Source of the DNA: Rhizaria sp. SCN 62-66
Lineage: Eukaryota; Rhizaria, unplaced
DNA length: 64,000 nucleotides
Assembly (NCBI GenBank): GCA_001724265.1
Contig: MEDY01000053.1
Coordinates: 1 to 64,000, forward strand
Direction of reading: 5' to 3'
The notes under the pieces were generated by a model. It ran no database searches, had not been told where the DNA came from, and was given only the letters and a program-made list of their open reading frames with translations. Position numbers and translations under genes: made by a program. Numbering within the stretch: position 1 is the first letter of the stretch; each line of letters starts with the position of its first letter. Shown here piece by piece: positions 11,200 through 23,084 of this stretch.

Positions 11200-11843
11200 T
11201 GGGCAGGTAAAACCAACGCGAGACGGGAGAAAAAAGGGGCGGCAGTGGGGAGCAAAAGCACGGCCGCGAGAGCGGGAGTGCGTGGGGCGCGGACGACGGG
11301 AAGCGCTGCGCGAAGAGGGACTTGCTGACGGCCCAGGCTGCGGTCAGAGGGCGTTCAAAAGAGACGGGAAATGACGCGGTTCCGCTACGATGGCGACACA
11401 AAAAGCAAGAATAACTAAAATAAGCAATCGGAAATAATCCAGATCAACGTCGCAATGCTACACAACGGTCATATGAGGTTATAATTCAATTCCATGGTCC
11501 GGCCATCTCCGCTGTCAAGCAACGGTCTGCGGCAGCGGCCGTATGATCGGTCGGTCAGTCGGTCGCTGCCAGTTTGACGCCGTTGCTTGCTCGGTTTCCC
11601 GCCCAACACTGCTCCCGATCTGCACGATCTTGAGCGATGGAGATTGCAATAAAAGCCGATTAAAAGTGGGATTTTCTTATCATTTATGGATACATCTTAT
11701 AGTTTTCTTTATTATACCTATTTAACACTTTGATCCACCCGCGGAAAGTGGTATATATTTGTGACAATGCATTCGCTCACCGAAGTCCTGTTTCGCCTCA
11801 TGCCTGCTTCTCGCCCCGCTCTGCCCAGCACCGCACCAGCCCG
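11200..11843. promoter_or_regulatory. Divergent promoter region, NDC1-like / ribonucleotide reductase
   Basis: A 644-base spacer. Its left part (11200-11340) is purine-rich on the plus strand, that is, pyrimidine-rich on the NDC1 coding strand. The right part ends in a pyrimidine-rich leader before the RNR2 ATG. A small GGTCGGTC-type repeat sits at 11545-11567. Confidence 0.5.
11752..11759 (+). promoter_or_regulatory. Candidate TATA box of RNR2
   Basis: TATATATT lies 92 bases before the RNR2 start codon, at a plausible distance from a transcription start in the following pyrimidine-rich leader. Supported by position and sequence only. Confidence 0.4.
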
Positions 11844-13693
11844 ATGTCTGCCCCCGAGGACACCAGCTTCAGCCCTCTTCAGGAGGAGCTCGACAAGGCC
11901 GCTCTCAGTTCGGCCGCCCGCGAGCCTATGATCGACCCCAAGCTTGAGAAGGAGGGTACGTCATTACTCTGCTTTCCCGCCTTGCCCTTGTTCTCACTCT
12001 TACGAAGATATCACAATCTTCCTCCCCTTCATCCGTAACCAAACTTCACTCTGTTGACAACCAGGCTGTTTCCCGTAATTAATACCATTTATCAGAGTTT
12101 TGCCTGAGCTAATCTTGTGATATCCAACTTACCTCTAACACCGACTCACTAAACTAACTCCCTTTTTACTCGTCACTACCATCTTTCCCCTCCACAGAGA
12201 TGCTTCTTCAGGACAACCCCGGCCGCTTTGTCATGTTCCCCATCCAGCACAAGACGATTTGGGAGATGTACAAGAAGCATAAGGCGTCTTTCTGGACTGC
12301 CGAGGAGATCGACCTCAGCGCCGACCCCAAGGACTGGAAGACCCTCTCGGCCGGCGACCAGCACTTCATCAAGAACGTGCTCGCCTTCTTCGCCGCCTCC
12401 GACGGCATTGTGCTTGAGAACCTCGCTGTCCGCTTCATGAAGGAGGTCCAGATCCCCGAGGCCCGCTGCTTCTACGGCTTCCAGGTACGGACGCAAATAT
12501 TCACTATATCGTTTTATTGACACCCTATATATTCTCCAATCCAATCTGACTTGAACCCAAACATAATATGAATTAACATTACATAAGCACTATATTCCGA
12601 AGTCAGCTCACCTTCTTGCTTTAATCGCCTGTTTTATAACTTTTCCCTCACAGCTGATGATGGAGAACATCCACGCCGAGACCTACTCGCTCCTGATCGA
12701 CACCTACATCACCGACCAGGTCGAGAAGACCCGTCTCTTTAACGCCATCGAGACCGTGCCTTCGGTCCGCACCAAGGCGGCCTGGGCCCTCAAGTGGATC
12801 AACAACCCCACTGCGTCGTTCGCCGAGCGCCTCGTCGGCTTCGCCTGCGTCGAGGGCATCTTCTTCTCCGGCTCCTTCTGCGCCATCTTCTGGCTCAAGA
12901 AGCGCGGCAAGATGCCCGGACTCACCTTCTCCAACGAGCTCATCTCGCGCGACGAGGGCCTCCACACCGACTTCGCCTGCCTGCTCTACTCCATGCTCCA
13001 GCACAAGCTGTCCCAGGTATGTAGCACTGTTTACTCTTACAACGAGATAACTTTAACGTGAAATGTGTGGAGTGGTTTTCGAGTTATATGAGGGAATTTC
13101 ATGTATATAACCTTATGTCATTTGGTTTTGTTTCTAAATATTCGTATTTGTTTGAACAGCACTCACAGCCTGTATGTTATCTATGCACTTTTGTTCATTT
13201 GTTCAATCTCAGGCGACCGTGCACGAGCTGGTCTCGCAGGCGCTCAAGATCGAGGAGGAGTTCGTGACAGAGTCCCTGCCCGTCGAGCTCATTGGCATGA
13301 ACGCCACGCTCATGTCGCAGTACGTCAAGTTCGTCGCCGACCGCCTCCTCGTGTCGCTCGGCTACGAGAAGCTGTACAAGACCACCAACCCCTTCGAGTG
13401 GATGGAGATGATCTCCCTCCAGGTACGATATATCAACCATACCTTACTTCACCCAACTAAAACAGCAGCGTTACTTGTATTTGTTGTATTTGAATGTGAT
13501 TCATTGTTTGCATTCAATTTTACTCACATCTTGGACTATATCAACTATGTTTTATGTTTGTAATGTGACACAGGGCAAGACCAACTTCTTCGAGAAGCGC
13601 GTCGGCGACTACCAGAAGGCCGGCGTCATGGCCAAGGCCGCCGGCGAGGGCACCACCGCCGGCGACGGCTTTGCCGTCGATGCCGACTTCTAA
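11844..13693 (+). CDS. Ribonucleoside-diphosphate reductase small subunit (class Ia R2)
   Basis: Exons 11844-11955, 12198-12484, 12654-13016, 13213-13422 and 13574-13693 give 363 residues. R2 houses the di-iron centre and tyrosyl radical used by the large subunit R1 to make deoxyribonucleotides for DNA synthesis. The diagnostic blocks are in order: [42 protein letters not shown] (iron ligands and the radical Tyr) and [13 protein letters not shown]. The C-terminus is FAVDADF, the conserved peptide that docks on R1 (FTLDADF in mammals). Length is normal for the family. The first exon codes a divergent acidic leader; this ATG is the only in-frame one and follows a pyrimidine-rich leader. Confidence 0.97.
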
Positions 13694-14552
13694 GCGCCTT
13701 TGTTTCGCTTGATCGGAAGTCGCAATGGACGTTAAGTCACATCTCCAAAGCAACTCGTTCGCTCTCTTGTTTTCCAACGCGCGACAACAACAACAACGAC
13801 GACGACTGCAACAGCATCAACTTTTTTAATGACGTCGAAAACCGATGAAATTATTTTTATATCGTTGTTTGTAGCTGTCGGCTTTTGGTTACTCTGTAAT
13901 CTTTCTTATAGTTTCTAGTTTCTTTCTCTCGCTTGTCTCATCACTACTCTCGGCAAGTGACAACCATTCACCAACAATACCACCGACGATGTATCATCAG
14001 TGTCTTTTCCGCTTCAATGCTTTACTGAGCTTGTTTAGTGATGTTGTTGTGATTACTGTCGCTTGTTTTGTTTTGGTGGCAGTAGAGATCGCTTTTTTCT
14101 TAGCACCCTGTACCATATAATCACTACACTACAATTGTCTGTAATAAGACCCTTTACAACAAAACGCAAAGCACCCTGTATTTTTTTCTCTTGCTCTCGC
14201 CCAGCCTTAAAGCGATCAAGTTCAGCGTCATCTCTCAAACATGTGACAAAGAGATCGCTTTCCTACCGCTTTTGCTTGTTGAGTTGAGCGAGCAAGCATG
14301 CACACTGGTAGCCTATCTGTATCAATCTGACTCCCGTACACAATGGCTATTTTTTTATTCCAAGTATACAATTGCAATACATGTATAATTCACGTTAAGT
14401 ACTGCATTTCTCTCTGTTGCAAACCTCCGCAGTTACGCTGCTGCGAGTGACCGTGAATTGTTTTTCAAGTTGCACTGTGGGCGAGTCCCACTTTGACGAC
14501 TAGGTGAGATCCGGTTGGTCTGGCGACATCACACGTTTGAGACAGATTGAAA
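13694..14552. other. Spacer between RNR2 and the coiled-coil gene
   Basis: About 860 bases holding the RNR2 3' UTR and the promoter of the next plus-strand gene. A short CAACAA/GACGAC repeat lies at 13785-13806. Frames at 14053-14388 on both strands show no codon bias and look spurious. No AATAAA close to the RNR2 stop was found. Confidence 0.5.
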
Positions 14553-15547
14553 ATGTCCCAGGCGTCTCTTAAGCGCAAGCAGTCTTCGCGGACTGATTTA
14601 TTCGCCCACAACGAGGAGCCAATCGTGCAGCAGAACAAGGCGCCTCGCACCCACTCCCAGCCCACGGTGCACGAGCAGCGCACGCCTTCTCCGCGCACCT
14701 CCAGTCGCCGTCCCGCGCTCATGAGCCCCTCGCCTAACGACAGTCAGGAAGAGGACGACAGGTAAGTCCCAATCTTTCCTTTTTACTTCTAAGTCGCTGA
14801 TATTACTGTTTCAAGCCAATGTCTTAGCACTCTCCCTCGCCCGCACTCTCACTTTCTATCCTTGTCCTGTTTGCGTGCGCACTCACAGCGGCTCGACAAT
14901 GCAGCGCGTCGTGGAGCAGATCCAGCTGGCGAGCAAAAAGAAGACGAGCAAGTACAAGGCCAAGATGGAAGTCGTGGTCGAGCAAGGCCTCAAGAACGTC
15001 GAGACCGCCGTGGCCAAGGCCCTCCGTGAGGTACGCCACATTCCTCAAAATATGTCAATAGACTTGGCATCTTCAAGTTTATTTCTTCAGTTTCTCAATT
15101 TAAAAATTAATGCTAAGTCTATTTGCGTAATTTTTATCCTTCTTGTGAATGATTTTCGTTCTCCTTTTCGTTTCGCCACGGCAACAGGAGGAGGCCGCGT
15201 ATCGCCAGTCGCTCTCGCAGCTGCACTCTGAGTTCAAGAACGTCACTCAGGGCCTGCAACAGTGGGCCAATTCAGTCCACGAGCTCAACACCTCGTACAA
15301 CCTCTCGATGAAGGGGCTGGCGTCGCAGTTCGACAAGCTCACACGCGCCTTCTCCGAGCAGCTCAAGGCCATCTCACGCGACGCTCTGGCGCCCGACGCG
15401 GCCCACGAGCGCCAGGAGCGTGTCCAGCGCGAGTGCCGCGCGCTCATTGCCGCCGTTAAGAGCGAGATCCAGCAGGCGCCCGAGCCAGCCAAGGGGGGCG
15501 CGCAGACGGCGATGCTGCTGCAGGCGCTCGTCAACTCGATGACGTAA
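14553..15547 (+). CDS. Small coiled-coil protein, weakly SYCP3/Cor1-like
   Basis: Exons 14553-14761, 14889-15030 and 15188-15547 give 236 residues. Residues 1 to about 75 are polar and disordered, with SP/TP sites (TPSPRTSS, SPSPNDS). The remainder is predicted almost wholly helical, with Lys-rich ASKKKTSKYKAKMEV followed by a long amphipathic helix containing FKNVTQGLQQWANSVHEL. This layout, the size and the central LQQW resemble the Cor1 domain of SYCP3, a meiotic chromosome-axis protein whose matching segment contains LFQQW. The resemblance is faint and could be generic coiled coil. The gene model itself is sound: the intron borders are canonical and the frame is maintained. Confidence 0.7.
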
Positions 15548-16020
15548 GCGCACTGTGCAAATGCGCGCTATTACGGCAGCAACAATAGCAACAATAACAG
15601 AACGAGAGAGTAACAGCGGACTCAACTGAGGCGCAACGGCAGCAACAGTGAGGATAGGGATTGAGCTTTTGTAGCAACTCAAAAAGTGACAAAGTGACAG
15701 TGATGAAGCAATGTGACTCAGAGATAAAAATGGCAGTGCTGGGTTGAAATTAAGTAGAATGCAATATTGCAAGAGAGATACGTAGAATAGTCAGACTGAA
15801 TGTTAGTAATGCTGAAGAAAAAATGTTCAATTTCGAATGTGAGATGATATGCTTGTATAAACTCAAGTGTGTATTCGAGGTAAGTACAAACGCGACTTAG
15901 AGAATCAGAAAAAAATTAATCAAAAAAGAAAAGTTGTTATCGCAAAACAAATAAAGTTAGGTGTTTCATAGTCAAGTGTTACTAGTTTTGTGTGATAGCC
16001 GATGTCGTTGTTACTGTTAC
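15548..16020. other. Convergent 3' spacer
   Basis: AT-rich from about 15700 onward. An AATAAA at 15951-15956 could serve the upstream plus-strand gene but is 400 bases from its stop. No gene is seen. Confidence 0.5.
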
Positions 16021-19000
16021 TTAAAAGAGCTCCTTGACGCAGCGCACACTCAGCCCATTGTTCTGACTGTTGTTGTGAGCGCTGTTTGTATTGTTCGTGC
16101 TCGCATTGCGCTGCTGCGCGGCGACCACCGCCATCGCTTCAGCGGCCGCAGCTTCAACTGCCTCACTCAGCGCAGGCGGACAGCAGCAGTACGCACCGAC
16201 CTCTACCGTGCGCCGTCCGCGCTGCTGCGCATAAGCGTTACTAAGATTTGTGCTGGCACTACCAAGCGCGGCGGCTACAGCGTTAAAGTCGCGGTGCTCC
16301 ATATTATTGTTGTTGCTTATAGCAGCGTTCGCGAGCTGTGCCTGCGTGAACACGTGAGTGAAGTACGCTTGCGAAGGACGCTCAAAGTGCACCAACCACG
16401 TGCCTTGGCGCTGAGGAACACGCTTATCAACTGCATCAACGCTTGCGCGCTCACTGTGAGCATGTTTGCCGCTAGTGACAACGATGTCAGTGCTGCCGTT
16501 TTTGCCGGCAAGCAGCGGGGCAACAAGGTACTGGCCGTGCAGCAGGAGCAACGAAGCCGGGTCTGAGTAGGGGAACGCGGCGTGCGCGTCGCGCGCCCAC
16601 TGTTGCTTTTGTTGCGACGGCAGCTGTGACCATCCCGACTGAGCGCCGTCGAAGTGACTGTGAGTGCTGTTGCCGCCAATCTGACTGTATGCGCCGCCGT
16701 AGCTGCTCGCGTTGCTGTTGTCAACGGTACCTGCCGTTAAGCCAGCACCGAGACTTGTGGTCGCAGCTGCGTTGGCAGTAATACTGCCGGTGCGTGGTGT
16801 TGGAGCGATCTGTCGATACAGCCGTGGGTTGGGCGATACAGCCCCAGCGTAGCTAAAGCCCCTTGTCAGCGCTAAACCGCTAATGTTCGCGTTGGTGCTG
16901 CTGTTGTTGCCGGTGCTGCTTGACGCGTGAGTCCAACCAGACGGTCCGCGCCCGCGGGCTGATGGCAGCGGCCGCGGTGGCTTTGGCGTTGCGGGCCCTA
17001 CGTTGCCGTTGCCATCAGCGTTAGCAAATAGCGCAGCGCTGATTGCGTGATTGCTGTTTGCGTTTGCGTTCGTGGGCGTGGGCGCAGCGGGTGGCAGTGC
17101 TGCTGGAGTGCGCAGAGACATGCGCGCGCTACGAGGCGCTGCAGGCGGCCACTGTAACTGCGACAGCGCTTGTGATCCTGCCCCAGAGTGCTGTGAGAGG
17201 GTGACGTTGGCAGTGTACTGCGACGATGATGTCAGCGCGAGTGAGAGCGCTGCGCCAGTCATCGCGCTGCTGCCGTCACTACTGCATGATGAGGACGAGG
17301 ACGATGAAGATGAATAAACGAGCCCATTACCGTTTGTGATGTTATTGGTCCCGAGGTATGACGCGCGATTACCATTACCAGCAGCTACACTGCCCTGAAC
17401 AGCGACACTATGCCGCTGAGCAAAGTACTGTTGCTGCTGTTGCACGATGTGTTTCGACTGCTCGCGAAGCCACGGCATCGGGTTCATGGCAAGTGCACGC
17501 AGTTTTGGGCACGATATAAACAGGCTCACGCACATACGCACACGCGTGATGAACGGCGCCAACAGCGCGGCTTCCGCCAAAGCGCCCTCGCTGCCGGTGT
17601 TGCTTCCATTGTGCGCCGCCTGCAGCAGCCCGTCACTGTGCAGCGAGAGATCACTGGCCACCACGAGGCGGTTTAGAGGACCGTGAAACAGCGCAGCGTG
17701 CCTGAGGGACCGCACCGCCCACACCAAGTGCAGCTTTGGCGAGGCGTTGATCTGCGGCCCAAACGGCGCGCTCTGCGGGAACGGCGTCGGCCGCGTTAGC
17801 GACGTCATTAGCAGCTGTAGCGCAAACTGGAGAGCGGACCCAACGGCTGGGTCGCGGCTGCGGGCGTAGGAAGAGACTGTGGCGGCAAACGCTGCGCGCG
17901 CCTCGGCAACAGAGGCAGCAGCTGCGGCTGAGGCAGAGCAAGAGGCTGGAGCAAGAGAGCTAGAGCTATTAGCGCGGGGCGGAGCAACAAAGTTATTTGT
18001 TGCTGCGTTTGTGAGCGTATGCGAGACAAAGTTTGCAACGGCATCCCAGCTGTGTTGCTGCCGTAATGAATGCTGCTCTTGCGGCCGTGGCTGCATCATC
18101 ATTGCTGCCGTGTGCGCACGCACACGGCACACACTGCTCCCGTCAGTCGGACTGTGCGTCTCGTTTGTGTGCAGGGCCCACGCACTCTCAGCTCTAGTCA
18201 GCGCCGCGCCGTCGTGCGTTGCAGCAGCGCTCGGCGACTGCGGGCGCGAAGTCGTAACATTGTTCGCAACTCCAGTCAACGCAGTTGTCGTAGCCGCCGC
18301 CGCAGACGACGCAGCGGCAGCAGCGGACGCGGCGGAAAGCGTTGGAGCGCGGCGCTCGCAGTAGTGCGGGCAGCAGCCCATATCGTCGCGCGCAGACCCG
18401 CAGCCGCAACCCCCGTTGACTGAGGTGCTTGCGCCGGTGCCGCGCGGAGTAGGGTTTAGGCGTGGAGTCGACAGACGCGGGGTTGCGCCTGCTGTGGCGC
18501 CAGTGCTGCTGTTTTCCGCAGCGCCATTGCAGCCACTTGTAACGCTCTCGCGGACTGTATGCTTGGCAGCGTTGGTGAGCAGCGCAACTACTGGGCTAGC
18601 GTTGGCAACAAGACCGGTGTCATCATTGTTTGCGTTGTTCCCATCCGCATTCAAGGAGTTGTCGTTGTTAATGTGAGCCTGCAGACTTGCCAGTGTGCCG
18701 CGCATGCTGCGTCCGCGTACGCCTCCGTAAGGGGTCATCACGTGTGAGCCTGCAAGTGGTGTCGGAGCAACTGCAACAGCGATGGCGGCAGAAGCCTTTG
18801 CCTCGTCCTCCGCGGCAATGTTACTGTTAACGCTGCAGTTGTTTACAGGCGTGGCCGCAAGCAACGCCGAGGAGGCTTCATGGGACGGATGGCTCAACAG
18901 GCGCGGCGCCGCCAATACTGCTGTGTCGTCGCCACATTGTTCCAAGCTGTTTGACTGCGGGAGCAGCTGAGAGACCGACAACGACGCAGGTGGTGCGCGC

Positions 19001-22000
19001 GTAGCTAACGGTGTTGCGGGAGCGCCATTGTTAGTGTTGAAACCTGTAACACTTAGGCTTGCAATGACTTTAGGTGCGGGCCGTGCTGCCCCAGCGCCTT
19101 TTACAAAAACAGGAGAGAGACTGCTCGCAGCAGCGCTTGGAGACACGGGCTCAGTAGGACCTTGTGGCACTGGCGGAGGCGGCAGGGGTTGCGCTGTGTT
19201 GTTATTGTTGTTGATGTTGCTGCGCACACGGCGGAGTGCGTCAACGGCTTCTTGTGCACCATCACTAAGCCTGCTAATGCTCACCTCAAAGCCATCGCTA
19301 GCGCCTCCATCACTCATATTATCACCATCCTCAGCGCAGTCATGATCTTCGTTATTGTCACAGTCTACGCTGATGTTCTTAGTGTTTTTAAGGCTCATGT
19401 CGATATTGCGAGGAGCCTCAGCGTCACTGCCAACGGGACTGAGCGCAAAGTCACTGTTGTTTTGTGTTGCAGGCCGCGCGTTGTCACACGCACCACTGCT
19501 CTCAATCACAGTGTTGTTCCCGGTGTTGCCGTTGCCGCTGTTGTTTACATTGTTATTGACCTCGCACAACTCATCAGGCATTGGCGTTGGCATCACGCGC
19601 AGCATCTGCGCAAGTGACTCGAGTACACTTGCAAACGGCGTTACACCAATGCCGCCAGCCACCATCACACATTCGTCAGCACTGCTGTGCCCGCGGAGAA
19701 TCGACTGGACCTCGGTCGTCGGAGCTCCAAGAGGGCCATTGACACTGACGATCACGTCTTCCATTGACACCCACTTGGTTGCACGCGCAGCGTATGAAAC
19801 GCTGCTACTCTCACTAATGTTGTTTCTGTCACTTGCTCCTGCGCTGTTAACACCCCCATTGTTGTTCACGCTATTGAAGTCGACGCGAAGCGAGGAGCCT
19901 ACAAGTGAAGTCAATTCGGAGTTATTGTTGTTGCCAATATCGTTGCAATTATTGATAGACTTGCCGCTTGCATTTACCGCACTCACAGCTGGGTTTGCAT
20001 CTATTGCAGTGCTTGCACTTGGACCACGTGCTGCTAAAGTAACGCGCGCACGCACCAGCTCACTCAGCGAACGCGTCCAACGTCCCGCAACCTTGATAGT
20101 GAGTGTAACACTGCGCTGATCAAGCGGGGAAGACGAAATAGTGAACGGGTGCCACGCAGCCGACACTGACGGAACTTGCACTTGCACATATTGACCGGCT
20201 TTGAAGTTGAAGAGGCGCGCTGGCGGACATGGGCGAGCCATTTCGAACTCAATGAATGACTCATAGGTTGTAGTGTTCTTAGCAGAGGTTGAGTCAGAGC
20301 TGGTTGCAGAGCGCTCATTGCTAACGATTGGGATGTCAATAACGCGGGCGCGGCGGGCAACAAAGCGGTGGCTTAGTTTGGCCTGCACAAAGCGAACGAT
20401 GCGGTCGATACCATAGATAAGCACGGAGCACAATAAGTAGCGCCACGCATGCGGTTTCTGAACCCAGCCCTCTAAAGTAACACAGAAAGAAAGAACGGCA
20501 ACAAAACAAGAGAGAATCGCTTCAGACAATATTAACTCAATTTTGATTTCTGTGCATATTGTTACTTGCAAGTTGACGTACGAAATCCGTGCATGCAAAG
20601 CAGGATGACAATAAGGATAAACAGTTGATGAACAATGAAGAATGTGTCAAAGTTTTTGGCACGAAAACGCTCTGTTGACGTGAGCAAGATTGCGCTAAAA
20701 CACACCCAGAGCAATACGCCTGTTAAGCCAGGAAGAGACTTGAACAGCAGCTCCCAGTACGTGAGACCACAGAAGGGCGGGTCGTGTACGGGCGCAGGAG
20801 CAGCAGAGTGACTGTCCGCGCCGACCACTGTTTTACTGCTTGCATCAGTTGTAGCTTCGCTTTGCGGCAATGCAACGCCAGCACCCGCGCTTTCAGTGTT
20901 TCTAACACTGGCCTCTCTATTGTGTGCGTTCGCGTTTGCTTCAGTGCTTGCCAATGTTGCAAATGCATGACGCACGCCTGCGCTGCAAGCGCCTGCGTTA
21001 TTGCCACTGCAGCTAAGCGTATGCAGCTGGCTGTTTATAAGTTGAGGATGTACGTAAGCAGTACTGGTAACAAACTGCGACTGCGGCTGTAAATGCGAGT
21101 TTGCGCGCAGGTGAGCACCTGCGTCGACGTTATCATGTTGAAGCATGTGAACAACAGAAACATAGGATTGCGGCTGCCAGAGGTGGCCGGTCTGATGTTG
21201 TGCCTGAAACTGCTGTTGCAATTGAAGGTAACTGAGAGCAGCTCCCATAACTCCCATTGTGCGGCCGATATTCACAGCAGCTTCACTTGCGCCTGTTCTT
21301 GTGACGCTAAGAGGTGTCATTGCAGCTGAGACAGCTTCAGTGTGCACATTAGTGTTTGCTTCCGCAATGCCAGGTCCGACAAACCCTGAATTATCTGGCG
21401 GCAATATGGCGGAGCTTGGACATGGAAAGTTCTGCAAGATGCGGAAAGTACCCGCCATGTGCATCGCGGAGTGACCGAGCCCGGCGACGACGATGCTAAT
21501 CGCAGCAATCTTATGGAACACAAACAGCCGCGCAACAGGGACGAGCAAGCGTGTTGTGCGACGCGCTTGTAAGAGCGTAACAAGGCCGTTGCAGACGGGA
21601 AGAAAGACAACGATGCAGTTGTAGTAGATGACACCTGCGAAAAACTTGGCAAAGCAGATCCAGTAGCCCAGCACCGCGAACAGCGGGGAAGTGCGAAACC
21701 TGCGCAAAATTTATTAAATTTACCAAAAAAGTAAGAGCACAAGGCAAATATGAGTTATCCAAAATTTTTAAGTCACGTTGAAAACGATTGAGGCTGCGTG
21801 TACGAAGAAACAATGTTGCTGTAAGAACTTGTACTTACGCGTAGAAGTAGTAACCAGCAGTGGCAGCAGCGCCGAGCCAGTAGATAATAGTAAAAATGAG
21901 CATTGACTTGTCTGCGGTAAGACCACCGCAGCATCCACGAGACACACGTGGCTCATCGTTCGTGTTTTTGTTCATGTCCTTGCCCGTGGTGTCGCTCTTG

Positions 22001-22101
22001 TTGCTACTTGCAGCCGTCGTTCGACTACTTTGGCGTGCGGCGACAGCAGCGTCAATCAAGGCGTGAGCGGTTGCCTCAAGGTACTCATTGGAAAAATGCA
22101 T
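16021..22101 (-). CDS. NADPH oxidase (NOX family) with very large insertions
   Basis: Three exons (22101-21839, 21699-20582, 20471-16021) give 1943 residues, over three times NOX2. NOX enzymes pass electrons from NADPH via FAD and two haems across the membrane to O2, making superoxide. The haem histidines are at residues 150 and 164 (FHKIAAISIVVAGLGH) and 445 and 458 (HQLFILIVILLCMH). The spacings of 14 and 13 equal those of NOX2. FAD binding is shown by HPFTISSSP near 568 and the NADPH site by GGIGVTPFAS near 733. The usual next strand, LHLVWAVRS, comes only near 1374, after about 625 low-complexity residues. The terminal AYCCCPPAL and final ELF correspond to the YCGP and terminal Phe of NOX. 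No EF-hand is visible. An intracellular loop of about 200 residues also separates the second and later helices. The start is the first ATG; an earlier exon cannot be excluded. Confidence 0.85.
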
Positions 22102-22211
22102 TGCTTTAGCTATATTGCAAGACGGATTCCCAACAGGGCAAGATTGGTGGAATAACAAAGTTTAGGTGAGTGTGGACGACGACTTAAAGAACAGAGCAGA
22201 ACCATGGTTAT

Positions 22212-22445
22212 TCACAAGCAGCATAGAGAGGTGGAAGCTGTGGGAAACGGACCATAGTCACTTTGGCACATAATTTCAACACAGCGCGCTGTTAACGCGT
22301 TGCGTTCTGAGGCGATATCGTCACTGTCCGTGGCGCTGAGCTTGTCGAGTAGAGAGAGATCGACCCCGCCAAACATCTCACCCCACTCTTCCAACACCGA
22401 CCGCTGCGCACCCGTGGGTGCATCGGGTGGCCGTAATGCCGACAT
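22212..22445 (-). CDS. Small hypothetical protein (77 residues)
   Basis: ATG to TGA gives 77 residues: MSALRPPDAPTGAQ, then a likely helix containing LEEWGEMFGGVDLSLLDKL and a Cys-containing end. Codon use is closer to the coding DNA around it than to the AT-rich flanks. It lies just upstream of the NADPH oxidase on the same strand, with about 110 bases between, so it could be a separate small gene or an unspliced 5' exon of that gene. I could not find a GTACG-type donor inside it. I do not recognise it. Confidence 0.4.
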   Translation of the reverse strand: MSALRPPDAPTGAQRSVLEEWGEMFGGVDLSLLDKLSATDSDDIASERNALTARCVEIMCQSDYGPFPTASTSLCCL

Positions 22446-23084
22446 AAAAGATAGATGACAAGCTATCTGAGGTTTTTCACTATAAAGTATAGTGTTCTTA
22501 GTCTGAGTCTTGTGTCTGTGCGATGGAGGCCGAGCAAATGATCAGACAAGCATGTCAGTCCGCAATACCGACGTGTTTCGAAGTGCCATGCAATAAGACC
22601 ATCTTCCTCAGAAAAAATAAAAATACTTTCAGATACAGTTTTTATCAAGATACACTACTTCAAGTGACTTCGCTGATAGAACTGCACAATAGATGTTTCA
22701 GAGAGTTGAACAGAGATGCTTTTTGCTGCTGTTGATCTGCTGCTGTTGCTGGCTGCTGGACCGACTTTTTGAGAACCTGACTCGAAGTCGAAGTGGAAAA
22801 ACGGCTCGATCTTTCGCATTGCCTTGCTCGAGATTCTGATCGCCAAAGCTTTAGTTTTCATCAAGATAAGATTTTAACGACTGTGAATATTTGTTTTTCT
22901 TTTGTATGTTTTCTCTGCTTTTGAGGAGCCCTCTTTGTACTCACCGTCCGGTTCTGGCTACACCGCCTCTTTCCTGTCAACCCTTTCTTCTTTAGTTTCT
23001 CGCCACCAGGGACTGTCCCAAATCTTTTAATCCCCTAAGCACTTACCAGCGCGTTTTTGCACGCGTTTTAAGCCCTGGCCGCAT
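22446..23084. promoter_or_regulatory. Spacer and promoter region upstream of the SPATA17 gene
   Basis: No gene is seen. From 22900 to 23084 the plus strand is pyrimidine-rich, like other 5' leaders in this window. The left half is AT-rich and should hold the promoter of the minus-strand genes. Confidence 0.45.

Noticed and set aside
13694-14400. Several 60-75 codon frames between RNR2 and the coiled-coil gene
   Set aside because: AT-rich, overlapping on both strands, no codon bias or motifs.
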